Assembly: GCF_904846235.1 (NCBI RefSeq)
Contig: NZ_CAJGZN010000009.1
Span: 62,001 to 126,000 of the forward strand
DNA length: 64,000 nucleotides
Direction: 5' to 3'
Source of the DNA: Psychrobacter immobilis
GTDB taxonomy: Bacteria > Pseudomonadota > Gammaproteobacteria > Pseudomonadales > Moraxellaceae
The notes beneath the pieces were generated by a model. It was given only the letters and a program-made list of their open reading frames with translations, had not been told where the DNA came from and did not search any database. The number at the start of each line of letters is the position of its first letter. The first letter of the stretch is position 1. Below are positions 27,012 through 35,968 of this stretch, piece after piece. A program made the position numbers and the translations under genes.

Positions 27012-27314
27012 AAATCCTTGGAAAATAAACGTATGGTCTTAAAAAAAGTAAAAGGCTAAAACAGATAAAATGCGCGGCTATTATAACCGATGATATTAAT
27101 GGATGTTAGCGCATCATGACGCTAATTTGTGAGTCCTATCTTGCCGACCTAAGACTTAACTTCGTCAAATACTTGCACTTCATGTAAATTTGAGCATGAA
27201 ATCTCAAGAAAACTGCAATTGAGTCTTGCAAGATACTAAAAATCGGCATAGGCTAATCTATTTCGTTTTTATATTCATTTACACTTTTTATATTCATTCT
27301 GTTTAGGGATTACT
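27012..27314. promoter_or_regulatory. Divergent promoter region of rpiA and ilvA
   Basis: 303 noncoding bases. The 14-base sequence TTTTTATATTCATT occurs twice, at 27266-27279 and 27285-27298, a 19-base period just upstream of the ilvA ribosome site (TTAGGGATT). No attenuator-type leader peptide was recognised. Confidence 0.4.
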
Positions 27315-28868
27315 ATGCTGTCACACTGGGTACGAGCCATCTTACAAGCCACCGTCTATGACGTTGCTATTCAAACACCACTTGAAACGGCGCCCAAGCT
27401 GACCCAACGTTTTGCCAATGACATTCGATTTAAGCGTGAAGACTTACAACCGGTCAAGTCTTTTAAATTGCGCGGTGCCTATAACCGTATCAGTCAATTG
27501 AGCGATGAGCAAAAAGCGCGTGGCGTCATTTGCGCTTCAGCAGGTAATCATGCACAAGGCGTGGCGTACTCTGCACGCAAATTATCATTAAACAACATCA
27601 TCGTCATGCCAACCACGACTCCCGACATCAAAGTAGATGCGGTAAGAGCACTTGGTGGCAATGTAGATCTGCACGGTGATAGCTTCGATCAAGCAAATCG
27701 CTATGCGATTGACCGCGCTAAACGCGAAGGACTGACCTTTATTCCGCCTTATGACGATGAACTGGTCATCGCAGGACAAGGTACCATCGGTCTTGAGCTG
27801 ACCCAGCAGTGGCGTAATATGGACTATGTATTCGTTGCCGTTGGTGGTGGTGGCCTAATTTCTGGTGTGGCCGCATTCTTAGGCGAAGTGGCACCACATG
27901 TAAAAGTGATTGCAGTAGAAGCCGAGCAGTCAGCTTGTCTAAAAGCAGCGCTTGAAACAGGTGAACGTGTCAAACTTGAGCAAGTAGGATTGTTCGTGGA
28001 TGGCGTGGCAGTCGCACAGATTGGTGAATTGCCTTTTGACGTTGTCCGTACACAAAAAAGCGATAACTCAGGTCCTATCGTTGAGCCTGAAGTGATCACT
28101 TGTACCAATGATGAGGTGTGTGCGGCTGTCAAAGACATCTTTGAAGAAAACCGTAGCATCGTTGAACCTGCTGGTGCATTGTCAGTCGCTGGTATGAAAA
28201 AATATATCGAAGCCAATAATATTCAAGACAAAAATTGCGTCGGCATCATTTGCGGTGCCAATATGAATTTTGACCGCCTGCGTTATATCGCTGAGCGTAC
28301 TGAAATTGGTGAGAAAAAAGAAGCCATCTTTGGGGTTACTATCCCCGAGCAAACAGGTGCTTTCTTGAACTTCTGTCGTAGTCTACATGGCCGTAATATT
28401 ACTGAGTTTAACTACCGCGCTGACAGCAAAAAATCACCAGACTCAATGGAGCCTGCCTCAATCTTCGTAGGTATCGCTTTAAAAGAAGGTGAAAAAGAGC
28501 GTCAAACCATCAGTAACCAATTGTCAGACGATGGCTACACTGCTCATGACCTGACTGATGATGATATCGCTAAATCACATATCCGTCATTTGATTGGTGG
28601 TCATGCTCATGTCGAAAACGAGCAATTGCTACAAGTGGTATTCCCAGAACGTCCAGGCGCATTGCTAACGTTCTTAGAAAAATTGGGTGATGACTTCAAT
28701 ATTACTTTATTCCATTACCGCAACCATGGTGCTGCTGAAGGTCGTGTGCTGGTTGGCCTGCAAGCCTCTGAAGGTAACTCTCGTCAGCTACAAGACGCGC
28801 TTTTAGATATTGGTTATGACTGTGCCACGGTCAATGACAACATTGGCTATCAGTTGTTTTTAAGATAA
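27315..28868 (+). CDS. ilvA: Threonine ammonia-lyase, biosynthetic
   Basis: IlvA deaminates threonine to 2-oxobutanoate, the first step towards isoleucine. The 517-residue protein has the PLP fold (1-320) with the cofactor lysine in QPVKSFKLRGAYNR near residue 54 and the phosphate-binding VAVGGGGLISGVA. Two ACT-like regulatory domains follow (about 335-410 and 430-510), with FPERPGALLTFLEKL in the second. Both are needed for isoleucine inhibition and valine activation in the E. coli enzyme, so this is the biosynthetic type rather than the short catabolic TdcB type. Confidence 0.96.
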   Translation: MLSHWVRAILQATVYDVAIQTPLETAPKLTQRFANDIRFKREDLQPVKSFKLRGAYNRISQLSDEQKARGVICASAGNHAQGVAYSARKLSLNNIIVMPTTTPDIKVDAVRALGGNVDLHGDSFDQANRYAIDRAKREGLTFIPPYDDELVIAGQGTIGLELTQQWRNMDYVFVAVGGGGLISGVAAFLGEVAPHVKVIAVEAEQSACLKAALETGERVKLEQVGLFVDGVAVAQIGELPFDVVRTQKSDNSGPIVEPEVITCTNDEVCAAVKDIFEENRSIVEPAGALSVAGMKKYIEANNIQDKNCVGIICGANMNFDRLRYIAERTEIGEKKEAIFGVTIPEQTGAFLNFCRSLHGRNITEFNYRADSKKSPDSMEPASIFVGIALKEGEKERQTISNQLSDDGYTAHDLTDDDIAKSHIRHLIGGHAHVENEQLLQVVFPERPGALLTFLEKLGDDFNITLFHYRNHGAAEGRVLVGLQASEGNSRQLQDALLDIGYDCATVNDNIGYQLFLR

Positions 28869-28900
28869 CCTCCTAAGAGTATGTTCCTAAGATGAATAAC

Positions 28901-28934
28901 AAAAGCGGCTTCTCTTATGATTAGCCGCTTTTTG
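28901..28934 (+). terminator. Terminator of ilvA
   Basis: AAAAGCGGCT pairs with AGCCGCTTTT around a 12-nt loop and ends in T5, about 35 bases past the stop. Confidence 0.85.
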
Positions 28935-29112
28935 CATCATATAACCCGATACTAGGGAATGTCCCTATTTTAAAAATGGTGATAAACGTTTGAACTGGGA
29001 ACACGTCCTAAGCACTACAATCACAAAAATACATTTGCAAATAGTAAAGTTGCCCTAATATTATTTATATAAAACTATGATTTAATATAAAAACGAATGC
29101 AGAGTGACTCTT

Positions 29113-29541
29113 ATGAAGAAAAATGCTAATGCTGATGATAATAACCAAGGTTTGGTGAAAATCCGTCTCGATAAATGGCTTTGGGCAGCTAGGTTTTATC
29201 GTACACGCACCCTAGCCAAACAAGCGATTGAAAGTGGACGCGTGCACTATGCTGGTAGCCGGGTAAAAACCAGTAAAGAGATTTCAGTCGGAGATGAGCT
29301 AACCATTCGTCAAGGCTCAGCGACCGCTATGACTGAAAAGACGGTCGTTGTTGAGGCGCTATCTGCACAGCGTGGCAATGCGACCGCCGCTGAGGTACTA
29401 TATTCAGAGACCAAAGAAAGCGAGACGCGCCGTGCTTACTATGCCGAACAGCGCAAACTAGCCAACCTTGCTCGTCCTGACAACAAACCCAACAAAAAAG
29501 AGCGACGCGATCTACAACGTTTTAAAAGTAATCAAGATTAA
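29113..29541 (+). CDS. hslR: S4-domain RNA-binding heat shock protein Hsp15 family
   Basis: Hsp15 binds 50S subunits carrying stalled nascent chains and helps recycle them. The S4 RNA-binding domain is at the N-terminus: IRLDKWLWAARFYRTRTLAK, then ESGRVHYAGSRVKTSKEISV. The C-terminus is basic (NKKERRDLQRFKSN), as in the family. Length is about 142 residues. A GTG three codons earlier (29104) is an alternative start; the first ten to fifteen residues are not conserved in character, so the exact start is uncertain. Confidence 0.9.
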   Translation: MKKNANADDNNQGLVKIRLDKWLWAARFYRTRTLAKQAIESGRVHYAGSRVKTSKEISVGDELTIRQGSATAMTEKTVVVEALSAQRGNATAAEVLYSETKESETRRAYYAEQRKLANLARPDNKPNKKERRDLQRFKSNQD

Positions 29542-29562
29542 AACCGTTTCACTATTTCGCCT

Positions 29563-29592
29563 TTTGGCCATGCATCATATGGCCAAATTTTC
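29563..29592 (+). terminator. Possible terminator after hslR
   Basis: TTTGGCCAT pairs perfectly with ATGGCCAAA around a 5-nt loop, followed by a weak ATTTTC tail. Confidence 0.5.
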
Positions 29593-29748
29593 ATTGTTAA
29601 ATGACGCTATTGTTTAGTCTCTATCCTTGCCATTCCAAGCATTAAGCGTTACGCTAGCAGCTGATTCAATCGATTGCATGCTAATAAAAGCCGCATTAAC
29701 AATGCTGGTCTCTTATAGCATGTTTTTTTTGTTATAGAAGGTCATATT

Positions 29749-30249
29749 ATGCTGATGAAAGCCTGTACTCCCTCGTCTGTATTATTGGTATGTTTAGGAA
29801 ATATCTGCCGCTCCCCTACTGCTGAAGAAGTTTTTCGTCAGCAAGCAGCGATTGCTGGACTATCTATAAAAGTAGACTCAGCAGGCACCAGTGATTGGCA
29901 CGTTGGTAGTGCGCCTGATGCTCGCTCACAACGTCATGCTAAGTCACACGGCTACAAAATTAATAAGCTGGTCGCTCGTCAAGTCAGTGCCAATGACTTT
30001 CGTGATTTTGATTTAATCTTAGCCATGGATTCACAGAATCTAGCTGATCTACAAGCTATTAAAGACAGCATTACAGCAAAGTCAGAGGATAATTTGGCAA
30101 CACTAGCACTGTTCAGTGAAGAAGACCCTACCTATTGCGGCAGTGATGTGCCAGATCCCTATAAGGGCGATAACGATGATTTTGAAGAAGTGATCGAGCG
30201 TATCGAATCAAGCGCCCAAGCTTGGATAGAAAGCTGGAAAGCCTGCTAG
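29749..30249 (+). CDS. Low-molecular-weight protein-tyrosine phosphatase
   Basis: A 166-residue cytosolic phosphatase. The P-loop VCLGNICRSPTAEE gives nucleophile Cys15 and Arg21, and the general-acid Asp lies in DVPDPYKGDNDDF near residue 137. DSAGTSDWHVGSAPD is a further family block. No tyrosine kinase or capsule genes lie nearby, so an exopolysaccharide role is not supported here. It is followed by murB after about 200 bases. Confidence 0.93.
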   Translation: MLMKACTPSSVLLVCLGNICRSPTAEEVFRQQAAIAGLSIKVDSAGTSDWHVGSAPDARSQRHAKSHGYKINKLVARQVSANDFRDFDLILAMDSQNLADLQAIKDSITAKSEDNLATLALFSEEDPTYCGSDVPDPYKGDNDDFEEVIERIESSAQAWIESWKAC

Positions 30250-30447
30250 CCATACTGTCTATATTTCTGCTACTCTTGCATCCGGTATCCTCTATAATAT
30301 GGTTAATCCTCTATAAAAGAGCTACAGCGTTAACCTCGCTTGAAGTATCACAGTTACGTCTGCACTCAGTTGCCTTGTATCTCTTTTAAATTGAATCAAC
30401 TATAGCTACCTTATCATTTATTATCCTTTTGCCACATAGGCTATGTT

Positions 30448-31605
30448 ATGACCCAAGCTTCACGCCTTGACCACAGTACTCAGTCTACCATCAGCTCTGA
30501 TGTTTCGAATGTTTCAGCGACTGCCGTAGTCAATGATTCAATCGACTTGTCACACGACAATACTATGGCATTGGCCTGTGTTGCTGATTCTGTCGTGACA
30601 TTAGAGAATGAGGCGCAGCTTGACAGTTTTATGGCAGCTTATATAGAGGATACAGCAGACAAGCTACCACTGTTTGTACTGTCTGGCGGTAGTAATGTTT
30701 TATTGCCTGCCGATTTGAAAGCCATAGTACTGCAGCCAAAGATGCGTGGTATTCATCTGACCGAACAAACTGACGATTATGTCGATATCGAAGTAATGGC
30801 TGGCGAAAACTGGCATGATTTGGTCGTACATACGGTCAATCAAGGTTGGTATGGGTTAGAAAATCTTGCCTTAATACCGGGTCTGACAGGCGCTGCACCC
30901 ATACAAAATATCGGTGCATACGGCGTACAATTAGAAGACCGCTTACAGTATGTACGCGCCTATCATTTGCCGACACAAACTTGGCGCCATTTGTCAGCTG
31001 CTGATTGCCAATTTGGCTATCGTGACAGTATCTTTAAACGTACGCCAAACACATGGCTTATTAGCCGTGTGGGTTTCAGATTACATACTAATCCTGCCAA
31101 TATTTTAGCCAGTTATGGCGATGTACAGACTGTGGCGCAGCGCTATGCGGAGCAACAAGGGCGCGAGCAAGCGATGCCTCATGATGTTATGCAAGCCATT
31201 ATAGATATTAGACAACAAAAGCTGCCTGACCCAAAACAGCTACCTAATTGTGGCAGTTTTTTTCAAAACCCTATTATCGCTCAGGAGCGGTTCACAGCGC
31301 TGCAAGCAACTTATCCAGCTATCGTTGGTTACGCGATGCCTGATGCAATGGTAAAGGTTGCCGCAGGCTGGCTCATTGAGCAAGCAGGGTTAAAAGGGGG
31401 CGGCATTGCACCTATTTTTACGCATAAACAGCAAGCACTAGTATTGACCAACCATACACCTCAGCAAGCCACACAAGAGGATGTAGCCATAGCGCAGAAA
31501 CATATCGCTGCTACTGTCTATGAAAAATTTGCCATTCAATTGTCACGTGAGCCAGTCTGGGTAAATGCTGATGGCTCAATTGGATATGCTGAGCATGTGG
31601 CCTAA
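30448..31605 (+). CDS. murB: UDP-N-acetylenolpyruvoylglucosamine reductase
   Basis: MurB reduces UDP-GlcNAc-enolpyruvate to UDP-MurNAc with FAD and NADPH, an early peptidoglycan step. FAD-binding motifs are LFVLSGGSNVLLPAD near residue 77 and LIPGLTGAAPIQNIGAYG near 147, with YRDSIFK after. The proton-donating serine is in LPNCGSFFQNP and the C-terminal glutamate region in AAGWLIEQAGLKGGG. This is a type I enzyme. The first 45 or so residues are a Ser/Thr-rich extension not needed for the fold, so a later start is possible, though no better ribosome site is seen. Confidence 0.95.
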   Translation: MTQASRLDHSTQSTISSDVSNVSATAVVNDSIDLSHDNTMALACVADSVVTLENEAQLDSFMAAYIEDTADKLPLFVLSGGSNVLLPADLKAIVLQPKMRGIHLTEQTDDYVDIEVMAGENWHDLVVHTVNQGWYGLENLALIPGLTGAAPIQNIGAYGVQLEDRLQYVRAYHLPTQTWRHLSAADCQFGYRDSIFKRTPNTWLISRVGFRLHTNPANILASYGDVQTVAQRYAEQQGREQAMPHDVMQAIIDIRQQKLPDPKQLPNCGSFFQNPIIAQERFTALQATYPAIVGYAMPDAMVKVAAGWLIEQAGLKGGGIAPIFTHKQQALVLTNHTPQQATQEDVAIAQKHIAATVYEKFAIQLSREPVWVNADGSIGYAEHVA

Positions 31606-32383
31606 AAAATCATGGTCTAAGCGGCTATTATCTAAACGATTATGGCGATATTACTTGCGGTTTTCTGAACGCATGGTGACGCTTTTTCGCATTATCAATA
31701 TTACTTTTATACTAGGCTCCACGTCTGTCATTTTAGTGATTATTAGCCTATTTACTCCGCTGTTTTCGCAAGCAATCGTTTATATCTTTTCTCTATTGCC
31801 ACTACCTGATATGCCTTCTGCTGCAATGAGCTCACCGCCTACTGCCTATGTAGTCTTAGGCGGCGGTCTGACCAATGACCACAACAACCAAATTATCCTA
31901 AATCGCTATAGTCTCAATCGTGCCCGTACCGCTGCAGGCGCTTACCATGACTTACCTCTACCGATTGTACTGAGTGGCGCTGAAGCTCCATGGCTCGGTC
32001 AATGGTTGATGGAACACGGTATCGATGGACTGATCAGTGAAAATGCCAGCATGAATACGTGTGAAAACGCCCGTTTTACGGCTAAACGTATTCCGCTACG
32101 CCATGTATATCTGATTACTGATAGCTATCATATGGCGCGTGCACGCAGACAGTTTGCCTTAAATGGTATTAACAGCACACCACTTCCTGCGCCATTACCA
32201 GTTAGACGCGACTGGATGAAGCCTGCCCACAACTTAAGTCACTCACGGCGCGCTGTCTATGAGGTCGCAGCCTACCTGCGCGATGTGATACGCCCCCAGA
32301 TGGACTGTCGCCATGCCAATGATGTGACTTCGCAGCAGCTATTGACCCCAAGAGGCAATGCCACAAAAAACTCTGACGAATAA
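31595..32383 (+). CDS. YdcF-like (DUF218) membrane protein
   Basis: An inner-membrane protein whose gene starts within the last codons of murB in another frame. A hydrophobic N-terminal segment (roughly residues 25-70: IINITFILGSTSVILVIISL then a second stretch) precedes the DUF218 domain: AYVVLGGGLTNDHNN, LPIVLSGAEAP, SENASMNTCENARFTA and VYLITDSYHMARARRQF. E. coli homologues (ElyC/SanA/YdcF) act in envelope integrity, perhaps on lipid carriers. The start is uncertain among ATG codons at 31565, 31571, 31586 and 31595; none has a clear ribosome site, and translation may be coupled to murB. Confidence 0.83.
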   Translation: MWPKKSWSKRLLSKRLWRYYLRFSERMVTLFRIINITFILGSTSVILVIISLFTPLFSQAIVYIFSLLPLPDMPSAAMSSPPTAYVVLGGGLTNDHNNQIILNRYSLNRARTAAGAYHDLPLPIVLSGAEAPWLGQWLMEHGIDGLISENASMNTCENARFTAKRIPLRHVYLITDSYHMARARRQFALNGINSTPLPAPLPVRRDWMKPAHNLSHSRRAVYEVAAYLRDVIRPQMDCRHANDVTSQQLLTPRGNATKNSDE

Positions 32384-32498
32384 ACGTTAAAGATGTATAC
32401 GATACTATTGAGAGACTCGTTCTAAATGCTACCGATCATCCACTACATTTGCGATAGGTGTATAATAATAAAAGACACTGCTATTGAAGAGAGTTACC

Positions 32499-32759
32499 AT
32501 GCTCAGTATATTTTTATTAATCCCATTAAGTCTCATGCTATTTGTGGTTGCCATCTGGGCGGTGCGTTATGCGGTCAAGTCAAATCAATTCGAAGATCTG
32601 GACAATGCATCACAGCGTATTATATTGGATGACCGTCAAGAACGCCGCCAAACCATGCAGGCTCATGAACGCTCAGCACCTACTCAGCAACAAGATGAAA
32701 CAGCCGCAACTGATGGAAATAACGATCATTCTGAGATAAATAAAGATTCAGAAATCTAA
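32499..32759 (+). CDS. ccoS: cbb3-type cytochrome oxidase assembly protein
   Basis: CcoS is a small inner-membrane protein needed to insert cofactors into cbb3 oxidase. The 86-residue product has one membrane helix (SIFLLIPLSLMLFVVAIWAV) followed by the family hallmark VKSNQFEDLDNASQRIILDD and a charged tail. ATG 32499 with GAAGAG upstream is preferred over an in-frame TTG at 32484. The ccoNOP, ccoG and ccoI genes are not in the window. The next gene is a SafE-like protein, its frequent neighbour. Confidence 0.9.
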   Translation: MLSIFLLIPLSLMLFVVAIWAVRYAVKSNQFEDLDNASQRIILDDRQERRQTMQAHERSAPTQQQDETAATDGNNDHSEINKDSEI

Positions 32760-32856
32760 TTTATCTGCCTTATAAATGCGTAATTTATTGGTGCCGTTTT
32801 ATTAAATAATTCAGCACTAGCAAGTTCGCCCTTTACCATTCTTAGGAGACGCATTC

Positions 32857-33756
32857 ATGACCATCGCTTTACTTGTGGCGGCATTACTAATGGGATTCTT
32901 TGGTTCACCGCATTGTTTAGGCATGTGTGGCGGTCTTGTGACCGCATTTGGTCTGTCTATGAAAGATGTCAGCCCCGCCAAACGTCGTGCTTTGGTGGCC
33001 ACGTATCATTTTGGGCGTTTAACGAGTTACGCATTATTGGGTTTAATTGCAGGGCTAATCGGTATTACCGTATTAAAGCCATTGATGATGGGTAATAGTA
33101 CACCGCGTATTTTATTAGGATTGGTACTGGTATTCGTCGGTGTGACGATGCTTGGTGCGCCGTTTTTGACTAAGCTCGAACGTTTTGGTATGCGCTTTTG
33201 GCAATACCTTAGCCCACTGCGTCAAAAGGTATTTCCACTTAATACTTTTCCGCGCGCATTAACAGCAGGGTTGCTTTGGGGCTTTTTGCCTTGTGGTTTG
33301 GTATATGGCGCTCTACTAATTGCGGTCGTTGCTCACAATCCATTAAGCGGTGCTGCGTTGATGTTTGTCTTTGGTTTAGGAACCATACCGATGTTGGTTG
33401 CGACGCATGAGACGGTCGGTTGGCTACGTGATAAGATTGGACGTTTTCGCCTAAGACAGCTAAACGGCGCGGTTATGGTAATATCAGGTTTGGCAGTAGC
33501 GGTCGTGCCGATGGTCATGGCAAATATGCATGGCGGCCATGGTGAGATGAATCATGGTAGCCACGCTGCTATGATGTCCAATATGGGCTCTCATGATATG
33601 AGCCAAATGAATCATGATACGGATATGGCAGCAGACATGGATCACAACATGCAGGATATGGACGACCATATGGACCATAGCATGCATGACATGAGTGATG
33701 AATCAATGGACATGAATCACCATGAGCATACTGAGATGATGGAACATGCTCAATAA
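32857..33756 (+). CDS. SafE/DsbD-like membrane protein with Met/His-rich C-terminal tail
   Basis: A 299-residue membrane protein annotated in relatives as sulfite exporter TauE/SafE family. About six membrane segments span residues 1-220, including PHCLGMCGGLVTAFG near the start and WGFLPCGLVYGALLIAVV in the middle; both carry cysteines placed like the redox pair of DsbD-type proteins. Residues 221-299 are a hydrophilic tail with about 19 Met and 14 His, plus many Asp. Such tails bind copper, and the ccoS neighbour makes a role in copper supply to cbb3 oxidase plausible (inference). A terminator shared with convergent rhlB follows. Confidence 0.85.
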   Translation: MTIALLVAALLMGFFGSPHCLGMCGGLVTAFGLSMKDVSPAKRRALVATYHFGRLTSYALLGLIAGLIGITVLKPLMMGNSTPRILLGLVLVFVGVTMLGAPFLTKLERFGMRFWQYLSPLRQKVFPLNTFPRALTAGLLWGFLPCGLVYGALLIAVVAHNPLSGAALMFVFGLGTIPMLVATHETVGWLRDKIGRFRLRQLNGAVMVISGLAVAVVPMVMANMHGGHGEMNHGSHAAMMSNMGSHDMSQMNHDTDMAADMDHNMQDMDDHMDHSMHDMSDESMDMNHHEHTEMMEHAQ

Positions 33757-33794
33757 AGTCATCTAAACAGATACTATTAGCACTTAGCATATAA

Positions 33795-33834
33795 AAAAGC
33801 CCTCAATACCATTTTTGATATTGAGGGCTTTTGC
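33795..33834. terminator. Bidirectional terminator between SafE-like gene and rhlB
   Basis: AAAAGCCCTCAATA pairs perfectly with TATTGAGGGCTTTT around a 10-nt loop. The flanking genes converge. Confidence 0.9.
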
Positions 33835-33862
33835 TTGTTAAATAATGCTCAGTTTATAGCAA

Positions 33863-35017
33863 CTATTCCTGCCATTGCTCAAGCGTGAACTTGGTTTCTA
33901 AATGCTTCTCTAATGCCGGTATATTAAAAGCATCATCCTCACTCACAAAGCTGATACTAATACCTGTCTGACCCGCACGGCCCGTACGACCAATACGGTG
34001 TACATAATCATCTGGCTGATCAGGCAAAGTAAAGTTAACCACGTGGCTAATATCATCAACATGGATACCGCGCCCTGCCACATCTGTCGCCACCAAGATA
34101 GACGCGTGACCATCTTTGAAACGCTGTAAGTACTTCTCACGTTTTTGCTGAATGACATCGCCCGAGAGCATCACAATATTATGCGCTTGACGCAGTTTGT
34201 GATACAGACGCTTTACTTGGTCTTTACGATTGGCAAAGACGATGACCTTCTCTACTGCTTCATCACTGATAATACGCTGCAAGGCGTCTAGCTTTTGATC
34301 TTCTGTCAGCAAATAAAAATGCTGATCTACTAATTCACTGGTCTTGTGTTCAGGCTCAATTTCAACAAACTGAGGCTCATGTAACCAACGATAGGCCAAA
34401 TTCATCACATCTTGGTTAAAGGTTGCAGAAAACAACAAGCTTTGGCGATCGGTATTGGCAGGCATTCGACCAACTAGGCGCTTGATATCAGGAATGAATC
34501 CCATATCTAACATACGATCGGCTTCATCGAGTACCAGTACCTCTACTCTATCTAGATACACCATACCTTTATTAGCAAGATCAATTAAACGGCCTGGCGT
34601 CGCTACCAAGATATCAACGTATTGACGTTCAAGCTCGTGTTGCTGAGTTTCATAGTTAGTACCGCCCATAATACAGACGCTATGTAGCGAGGTATATTTG
34701 GTTAATGCAATGCAGTCATCAAATATTTGCTGAGCCAGTTCGCGAGTTGGCGCCATGACCACAGCGCGCGGCTCACCAAGATAGCGCTCTTCGTCATTGG
34801 TAAATGGACGCTTAAGCAAGGCTTCCATAATAGTCAGTAGAAAGGTCGCTGTTTTCCCTGTGCCCGTTTGTGCTTGTCCGATAGCATCTTGATGTGCCAA
34901 TGTATGCGGTAGTATCTTTGCTTGAATGGGCGTCAATTCAGTAAAGCCTAGATCACTTACTGCACGCAGGGTCGCTGTTGAAAGTGGCAAATCAGTAAAC
35001 GTTGTAAAATTGCTCAA
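33863..35017 (-). CDS. rhlB: DEAD-box RNA helicase, RhlB-like
   Basis: An ATP-dependent RNA helicase of 384 residues. Motifs in order: Q motif (FTELTPIQAKILP), Walker A AQTGTGKT near residue 52, PTRELAQQ, GG and TPGRLID, VLDEADRMLDMGF, LLFSATF, then ATDVAGRGIH and HRIGRTGRAGQ. The C-terminus (VSEDDAFNIPALEKHLETKF) matches RhlB rather than RhlE, which has a long basic tail. In E. coli RhlB works in the degradosome. A relation to cold is suggested only by the cold-shock gene immediately upstream on the same strand. Confidence 0.92.
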   Translation of the reverse strand: MSNFTTFTDLPLSTATLRAVSDLGFTELTPIQAKILPHTLAHQDAIGQAQTGTGKTATFLLTIMEALLKRPFTNDEERYLGEPRAVVMAPTRELAQQIFDDCIALTKYTSLHSVCIMGGTNYETQQHELERQYVDILVATPGRLIDLANKGMVYLDRVEVLVLDEADRMLDMGFIPDIKRLVGRMPANTDRQSLLFSATFNQDVMNLAYRWLHEPQFVEIEPEHKTSELVDQHFYLLTEDQKLDALQRIISDEAVEKVIVFANRKDQVKRLYHKLRQAHNIVMLSGDVIQQKREKYLQRFKDGHASILVATDVAGRGIHVDDISHVVNFTLPDQPDDYVHRIGRTGRAGQTGISISFVSEDDAFNIPALEKHLETKFTLEQWQE

Positions 35018-35166
35018 AAAAATATCCTTTTAAGTGAATTACTTGTATTTTATTAATTATAAATAAGCTCACAATGAACCTTTATAGTGTCAAATGTAGT
35101 GTTTAAACCGTAATCAGTAAGAGTAGCTTTATTAAGTCTGTGGGAAACCATCAGACATATAGGCAT

Positions 35167-35244
35167 AAAAAAAGCCAAGCCCAAATCCAATCCTACCAAA
35201 TATGCTGCAGTTCACTCAACATAGGTAAGATAAGATGGGCTTGA
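35167..35244 (-). terminator. Long-loop terminator after the cold-shock gene
   Basis: On the minus strand CAAGCCCA pairs with TGGGCTTG across about 55 bases (which can partly pair as well), then GC and T7 follow. Confidence 0.6.
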
Positions 35245-35307
35245 CTCAGTAGTATATCAGTAGTTTGTACAGACATTATAACTAAACCGCTTTAATGTCT
35301 GAGTAAA

Positions 35308-35523
35308 TTACTCTTCTATCTTTCTGACTTCTTCAGCTTGCAGACCTTTGTCACCTTCTACTACGCTGAACTCAACTTTTTCGCCATCTTTTAGAGAACG
35401 ATAGCCATCACCCTGAATCGCGCGGAAATGGACAAAAATATCTTCTCCGCTGTCACGTTGAATGAAACCAAAGCCTTTTGAGTCATTAAACCACTTAACG
35501 ATACCTTGCTCACGAGCTGACAT
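35308..35523 (-). CDS. Cold-shock domain protein (CspA family)
   Basis: A 71-residue single cold-shock domain that binds single-stranded RNA or DNA. It shows [18 protein letters not shown] with RNP1 (KGFGFI), then [10 protein letters not shown] with RNP2. The end ([15 protein letters not shown]) is typical for the group. The gene has a leader of perhaps 225 bases with hairpins, as known for cold-induced csp genes, which supports regulation at the RNA level. Which Csp paralogue it corresponds to cannot be told. Confidence 0.95.
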   Translation of the reverse strand: MSAREQGIVKWFNDSKGFGFIQRDSGEDIFVHFRAIQGDGYRSLKDGEKVEFSVVEGDKGLQAEEVRKIEE

Positions 35524-35762
35524 AATATTACTTCCTAAAAAAGTCCGCTTAGCCCTAGCTTCCTTTGCGACATTGCATATAAACAGGGTCTAAGATTATG
35601 AAATCAAAAATTAAGAGTATTACTACTCTACTTACCATCGTCTATGTAGTACTTCAATTACCTACATAGTGCTTCCATAACGAATTCGCTAAACGCGCTT
35701 ATTGTCATGAAATTTGATGATAGCAACAAACTTGCAATATTTATTGCATAAAAAATATCATA
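35524..35762 (-). promoter_or_regulatory. Promoter and structured 5' leader of the cold-shock gene
   Basis: On the minus strand an extended -10 (TGC-TATGAT) lies at 35757-35765, predicting a start near 35750. Directly over that point is the dyad TGCAATA/TATTGCA (35734-35749). Further down, CTATGTAG (35642-35649) and CTACATAG (35662-35669) form a perfect 8-bp hairpin. A long untranslated leader is typical of cold-shock mRNAs; its thermosensing action here is inferred. The remaining 200 bases up to aroQ are AT-rich with nothing recognised. Confidence 0.5.
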
Positions 35763-35968
35763 GCACGGGTTTTTAGCAACATAAAGACTTTTAATATGCT
35801 TTTTGATATCTAGATAATTTTTTAGACAAATTTTTATAACCTAGCTGGCAAGCTGTTATGATAAAGAGCAAAATGCGTTGAAGCCAATTTAGCTTGGCAG
35901 CTCGCGCCTTAAATTATTCATATATTATTATAAATTATTAACATCGCTCAATAGTTACCGAGACCATT

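Noticed and set aside
31565..31605. Sequence error at the overlap of murB and the YdcF-like gene
   Set aside because: Both proteins look complete, so a true short overlap is more likely than a frameshift.
33484..33687. His-rich minus-strand frame inside the SafE-like gene
   Set aside because: It mirrors the repetitive Met/His codons of the real gene and has no ribosome site.
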